From positions 65,036 through 129,035 of the forward strand of contig DATLZU010000013.1 in NCBI GenBank assembly GCA_035573855.1: 64,000 bases of DNA. The letters run 5' to 3'. The notes below the pieces were generated by a model, which worked only from the letters and a program-made list of their open reading frames with translations, searched no databases and was not told the DNA's origin. This document shows, piece after piece, positions 58,709-64,000 of this stretch (its first letter is position 1; every line of letters starts with the position of its first letter). The position numbers were made by a program, and so were the translations under genes. The stretch is from DATLZU01 sp035573855. GTDB lineage: Bacteria; Nitrospirota; Nitrospiria; Nitrospirales; Nitrospiraceae.

Positions 58709-59139
58709 TCCTCTACTGTGACACCAGCGCACTGGTGAAGCTCTACGTGGAGGAATCCGGCTCGTCATGGGTGCGACAGTGGATTGATGCCTCCGAAGTG
58801 GTCGGGGTTGCCGCCATCGGCTATGTGGAAGCCAAAGCCGCCTTTGCCCGAGCTGTTCGCAATGGTCGAGTGATTCGGCGGCGACATCGAGCAATGCTGA
58901 CGGATTTTGAACAAGATTGGTGCCGGTATCTTGTATTGAACATGAGCGAACAGATGATCCGGCATGCCGGTCGGTTGGCCGAGAGACATCGGCTGCGCGC
59001 CTATGATGCCGTGCATCTGGCTGCAGCGCTTCAGATTCGGGCGCATGTCCCGGAGGGAATCACCTTCCTCGGATTCGACGACGAGCTCAATCGAGCCGCG
59101 AAGGCCGAGGGATTGTCGCTACCGCCACCTCCCTCGTAG
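58705..59139 (+). CDS. PIN-domain toxin (VapC-like)
   Basis: 144 residues from MILYCDTSALVKLYVEE; the longer frame upstream belongs to the antitoxin region. Catalytic acids: Asp6, Glu in VAAIGYVEAKAAF, Asp in RAYDAVHLAAAL, Asp in FLGFDDELN. All PIN motifs intact, so a functional RNase toxin is expected. Ends 7 bp before the Card1-like gene. Confidence 0.88.
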   Translation: MILYCDTSALVKLYVEESGSSWVRQWIDASEVVGVAAIGYVEAKAAFARAVRNGRVIRRRHRAMLTDFEQDWCRYLVLNMSEQMIRHAGRLAERHRLRAYDAVHLAAALQIRAHVPEGITFLGFDDELNRAAKAEGLSLPPPPS

Positions 59140-59146
59140 CACGACC

Positions 59147-60307
59147 ATGCTCGTGCACGTCGCCATTGTCTCGGACCAGTTGCTGCCGACGGTGATTCCG
59201 TGCCTCATGCATCGGCCGGATCGGGTCGTGCTGGTGGCCTCGCGGCCCATGGCGGCCAAGGCGGAGCGCCTGCGGCGGGTGCTCGAGCAACACGGCCTTA
59301 CCGCCGTGATTTATGGCCAAGCCCCGGATGCCGGGCTGGCGGACATCCGAACGTATGCCGCCAAGCTGGCCGAGGAATTGACGGGCCGATCGCCCGGCGA
59401 CGAGTGGGTCTTTAACGCCACGGGCGGGAACAAGCTGATGACGCTCGGTTTCGTCGAGGTGTTTCGCGAACGGGCCGACCGGATCATCTATACCGACACG
59501 GCCCACGGGCAGATTGAGGTGATCGCCGACCGACACACGACCGCCCCACAGCCGGAGCAGATGCGGGACGTGCTGGATGTGCCGCACTATCTGGCTGTGC
59601 AGGGATTCCGCTATTACGGCAGTGTGAGTGATGACGCGGGCCAAGTGGCGCGAATCCAGGCGCGACGCGAGCTTGCCGCCAAGCTCGCTCAGGAGGCGGG
59701 ACGCCAGAGCGGGCTCATTGGCATGCTCAACGCCCTGGCCCACGGGGCAATGGACGAACAGGGCCGCCACCTGGTGCATCCGGTGCAACGGCTGAGCAAG
59801 GCATTGAACGGTGCGTGGCGCGCGCTCTTCGCGCAGTTCGCGCAAGCGGGGCTGCTCAAGGTCGAGGGGGACCGCACTGTTCGATTCAGCGATCTGGAGT
59901 CAACCCGATTCCTCGGCGGAGGATGGCTGGAGGAATATGCACTCGCGGTCGCGCAAGAGGCTGAGCTCTTCGATGTCCGGATGGGCGTGAAGGGGGTGTG
60001 GGAGGGCACGGAATCGGCCCGGAACGAATTCGACGTCTTGGCCTGCCACCGAAACCGGATGCTGTTTATCGAGTGCAAGACCTTGCGGTTTACGGGCCAT
60101 GAGAACGACAACGACCTCGCATACAAGGTCAAGAGTCTTGGCGAGGACACGCGTGGGCTGCTGGGGGACACCTGGGTGCTGGCGGCACAGGGCCCGTCGC
60201 CGATCTTGTGCGATCGGGCGAAGCAAGCGGGATTTCAGGTGATCAGACCCAAGCATCTGAGCACCTTGAGAGGATGGCTAGATCTGTGGAAACAGGGACA
60301 ATCCTGA
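59147..60307 (+). CDS. Card1/Can2-like CARF nuclease (DUF1887)
   Basis: 386 residues from MLVHVAIVSDQLLPTV; upstream open frame is toxin shadow. CARF about 1-150 with NATGGNKLM (N90-K96) as ligand loop; winged-helix-like middle; C-terminal PD-(D/E)XK nuclease with Asp296 in NEFDVLACHRNR and Glu309-Cys-Lys311 in MLFIECKTLRF. This is the architecture of Card1 and Can2, which cut RNA and/or DNA once cyclic tetra-adenylate binds. It is the last gene before the array. Confidence 0.88.
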   Translation: MLVHVAIVSDQLLPTVIPCLMHRPDRVVLVASRPMAAKAERLRRVLEQHGLTAVIYGQAPDAGLADIRTYAAKLAEELTGRSPGDEWVFNATGGNKLMTLGFVEVFRERADRIIYTDTAHGQIEVIADRHTTAPQPEQMRDVLDVPHYLAVQGFRYYGSVSDDAGQVARIQARRELAAKLAQEAGRQSGLIGMLNALAHGAMDEQGRHLVHPVQRLSKALNGAWRALFAQFAQAGLLKVEGDRTVRFSDLESTRFLGGGWLEEYALAVAQEAELFDVRMGVKGVWEGTESARNEFDVLACHRNRMLFIECKTLRFTGHENDNDLAYKVKSLGEDTRGLLGDTWVLAAQGPSPILCDRAKQAGFQVIRPKHLSTLRGWLDLWKQGQS

Positions 60308-60411
60308 ACGGAAAGGGGGGTGAGCAAAACATGTTCCAGCGGAGCGGAGCAAAATGTTGCGCGCCGGACCGTGGAAGCGGCGGAGATTGCGCAGGTTTTT
60401 GGTGGGGGGCT
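60308..60411 (+). promoter_or_regulatory. Putative CRISPR leader
   Basis: 104 bp between the Card1-like gene and the first repeat. It contains two related motifs, GAGCAAAACATGTT (60322-60335) and GAGCAAAATGTT (60347-60358), and a G-rich end before repeat 1. It is the only candidate leader seen if the array is read on the plus strand. Confidence 0.4.
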
Positions 60412-63400
60412 GATGGGATTCCGACCTGAAGAAAAAGGGATTAAGACGCTCCAGCGTGAAACCACATTCTCATGACAACCTCCGATGGGATTCCGACCTG
60501 AAGAAAAAGGGATTAAGACCCAATGATTCCTGCCATCTTCCCATGTCGCACCTCCGATGGGATTCCGACCTGAAGAAAAAGGGATTAAGACCGGCCGCGT
60601 CACGCCTACATCGAGCGCGCGCAGGCGATGATGGGATTCCGACCTGAAGAAAAAGGGATTAAGACATTGCATCTGCGCGGGATACTTGCGCAGCCACGGC
60701 TGATGGGATTCCGACCTGAAGAAAAAGGGATTAAGACAGAGAATCGATAAATTAGAGTTTGACGATCGGATGAGGATGGGATTCCGACCTGAAGAAAAAG
60801 GGATTAAGACCCATTAATCCGCCCCGATACCGTTTTGGCGCGCTTTGATGGGATTCCGACCTGAAGAAAAAGGGATTAAGACAACGATTTCGGCGTAAAT
60901 TTCACCATGCGTTTGAAGATGGGATTCCGACCTGAAGAAAAAGGGATTAAGACTGGTGACGACGGAACTAACCGTCGTGTTCGGATGATGGGATTCCGAC
61001 CTGAAGAAAAAGGGATTAAGACATTTTTCCCCGGCAAATCAGGGTCGGAATGGATTAGGATGGGATTCCGACCTGAAGAAAAAGGGATTAAGACTTGCAA
61101 CCCTGCGATTTCCTGAGCGGTATCAATGATGGGATTCCGACCTGAAGAAAAAGGGATTAAGACTCCTGGCCCATTCTCTCTATCGAAAATTTTCCAACAT
61201 GATGGGATTCCGACCTGAAGAAAAAGGGATTAAGACGAGAAACTCTGTCATCATAGCGTCCTCCGCCCTTTGATGGGATTCCGACCTGAAGAAAAAGGGA
61301 TTAAGACAAGTCGCCCCTCTCTATAACCGTAAAGACGGCCTTTGATGGGATTCCGACCTGAAGAAAAAGGGATTAAGACAACGGGGCGAAGAGAATAGGT
61401 GGGACTATTTCATCGATGGGATTCCGACCTGAAGAAAAAGGGATTAAGACGCTGATTCAATGGACGATTCATCCAGCTCCTGCCCGATGGGATTCCGACC
61501 TGAAGAAAAAGGGATTAAGACAGATGCACCGCCGCGATTTCTACTCGTTCGCTGGATGGGATTCCGACCTGAAGAAAAAGGGATTAAGACTTACCAGATC
61601 GCCGCGAGCTAACTCACGGCGATCGGATGGGATTCCGACCTGAAGAAAAAGGGATTAAGACACGAACCCAGTTGTTTCTTCTTTGCGCCAGCCCGGGATG
61701 GGATTCCGACCTGAAGAAAAAGGGATTAAGACGAGAGCGAGCGCCGGATAACCGGCGTCTCGATACCGGATGGGATTCCGACCTGAAGAAAAAGGGATTA
61801 AGACAGCACCATTAGCGGAGTTGGTTTCATTGATGGGATGATGGGATTCCGACCTGAAGAAAAAGGGATTAAGACTCGATTCGGGTCCGTCGTGTAATAC
61901 ACGACGGATGGGATTCCGACCTGAAGAAAAAGGGATTAAGACCCATACACCTCCTCACCTTTCAACACTTCTATAAGATGGGATTCCGACCTGAAGAAAA
62001 AGGGATTAAGACGTCCTCGCCTGCCTCGAGACAGGCACAATGGACCGGATGGGATTCCGACCTGAAGAAAAAGGGATTAAGACACCTCGGCGGCGAAATA
62101 TGCTTTGAGGCCACCGAGACGATGGGATTCCGACCTGAAGAAAAAGGGATTAAGACATAACCGGCGTCTCGGTAACGCAAGATTGTTTTCAGATGGGATT
62201 CCGACCTGAAGAAAAAGGGATTAAGACTCCAGGTCAATCCTGACCTGGACTGATAGAGTTTCGATGGGATTCCGACCTGAAGAAAAAGGGATTAAGACGG
62301 ACCCCGACCAGCAGGATCCCGCGCACCCGCAGATCAGATGGGATTCCGACCTGAAGAAAAAGGGATTAAGACCCACCTCGAGCCCCGCTACCTGACGGAG
62401 GAGCTTGAGATGGGATTCCGACCTGAAGAAAAAGGGATTAAGACTGGCAGGCCAGCGCCCAGGCTTGCGGATAGCTGGCGATGGGATTCCGACCTGAAGA
62501 AAAAGGGATTAAGACTTTTGGTCCGTCGTGTAATATATGACGGCGCCGGATGGGATTCCGACCTGAAGAAAAAGGGATTAAGACTCATCAACATTGATGA
62601 CCTCCCATTCATTGCTTTTGATGGGATTCCGACCTGAAGAAAAAGGGATTAAGACGATAGCCGGCGTCGCGATATCGTAGGATTGTTTTCAGATGGGATT
62701 CCGACCTGAAGAAAAAGGGATTAAGACATCATGTTCCCTCCTTTTTTTTGACAACAAAAAGATGGGATTCCGACCTGAAGAAAAAGGGATTAAGACCTTT
62801 AGCCGGCAACACCTCGGCGGTGAAATATGCCGATGGGATTCCGACCTGAAGAAAAAGGGATTAAGACGGGGAGTACCGGGATAATCTGTCCGGATTCGTT
62901 GATGGGATTCCGACCTGAAGAAAAAGGGATTAAGACTCAATCCTTACCGCATCTTCTTTTATCATCTCTGATGGGATTCCGACCTGAAGAAAAAGGGATT
63001 AAGACGTTTGGTCCGTCGTGTAATACACGACGAACCCAGTCGAGATGGGATTCCGACCTGAAGAAAAAGGGATTAAGACGCGCGATGCTCCTGCATCCAT
63101 GTGAGGAGCGCTCCAAGATGGGATTCCGACCTGAAGAAAAAGGGATTAAGACTGGGGAGGTGATAATAACCTCTCCCTGGGCGTGTGATGGGATTCCGAC
63201 CTGAAGAAAAAGGGATTAAGACGTACCATTCTTCCCATCCCGCTCTACTATGTAGATGGGATTCCGACCTGAAGAAAAAGGGATTAAGACGATTCTTTAC
63301 CCTCTTCTCGTTTTCCACGTGGATGGGATTCCGACCTGAAGAAAAAGGGATTAAGACTTCTCGCATTAGCAACCTCAGTATGGATCTTCGATGGGATTCC

Positions 63401-64000
63401 GACCTGAAGAAAAAGGGATTAAGACTGGATACACCCGGCTACCCACGTGAGCCCCGTGCGGATGGGATTCCGACCTGAAGAAAAAGGGATTAAGACATAA
63501 TACACGACAGACCCGGTTGTTTCTTCTTGATGGGATTCCGACCTGAAGAAAAAGGGATTAAGACATTTCGCTCCGCCGCCATAGGTGCCGGGCGATTGTG
63601 TTGATGGGATTCCGACCTGAAGAAAAAGGGATTAAGACCATCAATCTTGATGGCGTCCTCCTTTATGAGCTCTATGATGGGATTCCGACCTGAAGAAAAA
63701 GGGATTAAGACTTTTATCGACGGGGAGAGGGTTCCCCGACGCGACGTAAGATGGGATTCCGACCTGAAGAAAAAGGGATTAAGACTAGCCGGCGTCGCGA
63801 TAACGTATGATCGCTTTCATGGATGGGATTCCGACCTGAAGAAAAAGGGATTAAGACTCGCTCTGACCCACGAGTGAGCCCTTCATAGACGATGGGATTC
63901 CGACCTGAAGAAAAAGGGATTAAGACATTTCGCTCCGCCGCCATAGGTGCCGGGCGATTGTGTTGATGGGATTCCGACCTGAAGAAAAAGGGATTAAGAC
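60412..64000 (+). CRISPR. CRISPR array, 51 repeats and 50 spacers visible, continues past the window
   Basis: 36-bp repeat starting GATGGGATTCCG and ending GGGATTAAGAC, all 51 copies identical by inspection, the last ending exactly at base 64000. Spacers 31-38 bp. The plus-strand repeat ends ATTAAGAC, similar to the ATTGAAAC-type 8-nt crRNA handle of type III systems, and Cmr genes lie upstream in the same direction. Plus-strand transcription is therefore likely, and spacer-family polarity agrees with it. Spacers 45 (63565-63602) and 50 (63927-63964) are identical. No degenerate terminal repeat is seen, so the trailer lies beyond the window. Adaptation genes and cas6 are not here. Confidence 0.97.

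Noticed and set aside
60456..63877. Many open frames on both strands of the array
   Set aside because: They are translations of the CRISPR repeat, whose 36-bp length keeps frames open; not proteins.
1..64000. tRNA, rRNA, riboswitch or full insertion sequence
   Set aside because: No cloverleaf, rRNA segment, known aptamer motif or transposase gene could be recognised by reading; a covariance-model scan was not possible here.

Overview
The window is a high-GC bacterial chromosome segment. Nitrospirota, most likely a Nitrospira-like organism, is the best guess. That rests on base composition, a PAS/GAF-rich two-component cluster beside an orphan ABC substrate-binding protein, the trmFO-xerC-hslV-hslU-argB block and the nickel-pincer genes larB/larC. 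It is inference from gene content; there is no rRNA or other marker to confirm it.

Layout. 1-7.9 kb: a plus-strand signalling cluster (PAS protein cut by the window edge, ABC substrate-binding protein, HAMP-GAF histidine kinase, receiver-PAS-GAF hybrid kinase with a sigma-54-like site upstream, single-domain response regulator). 8-20 kb: mostly minus-strand housekeeping genes (2OG-Fe(II) oxygenase, lolA, ftsK, rsmA, pdxA, CaCA exchanger, larC, larB, gpsA). 20-33.6 kb: a beta-barrel protein, a zinc-ribbon membrane protein, a split arginine dihydrolase/ornithine cyclodeaminase pair, truD, an EF-hand protein coupled to a phosphoesterase, MarR, nitroreductase, an MBL-fold hydrolase, a SirB1-like protein, a Lon-domain/ABC exporter operon and a CrtC-like protein. 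33.6-43 kb: trmFO-xerC-hslV-hslU-argB behind a strong sigma-70 promoter, an M28 peptidase, an orphan gene framed by REPIN-like repeats, a gamma-class carbonic anhydrase-like protein and rimO.

43-64 kb is the accessory region: a type III-B (Cmr) CRISPR-Cas locus. It has cmr1, cas10/cmr2 with an intact GGDD cyclase motif, cmr3, cmr4, cmr5 and cmr6. Three CARF proteins fit a cyclic-oligoadenylate cascade: an NE0113/SSO2081-like ring nuclease candidate, an APE2256-family protein with a possible RelE-like C-terminus, and a Card1/Can2-like nuclease. A DUF2130 protein with a PD-(D/E)XK-like signature is translationally coupled to the APE2256 gene. Six toxin-antitoxin modules are threaded between these genes: HEPN-MNT, an AbiEii type, HicAB, a Phd/VapC pair with frameshifted toxin, a CopG-like/PIN pair and a Phd-like/PIN pair. 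Two of them lie in reverse orientation inside the cmr series. No cas1, cas2 or cas6 is present.

The array starts at 60412 and runs off the window with 51 identical 36-bp repeats and 50 spacers. Several spacers fall into families that tile the same targets in variant form, always in one polarity. Read as reverse complement they encode conserved peptides whose differences lie largely at synonymous positions. This suggests repeated sampling of a diverse virus or plasmid family, and crRNAs antisense to its mRNAs if the array is transcribed on the plus strand. Elsewhere, gene ends carry 7-bp-periodic repeats of several kinds.
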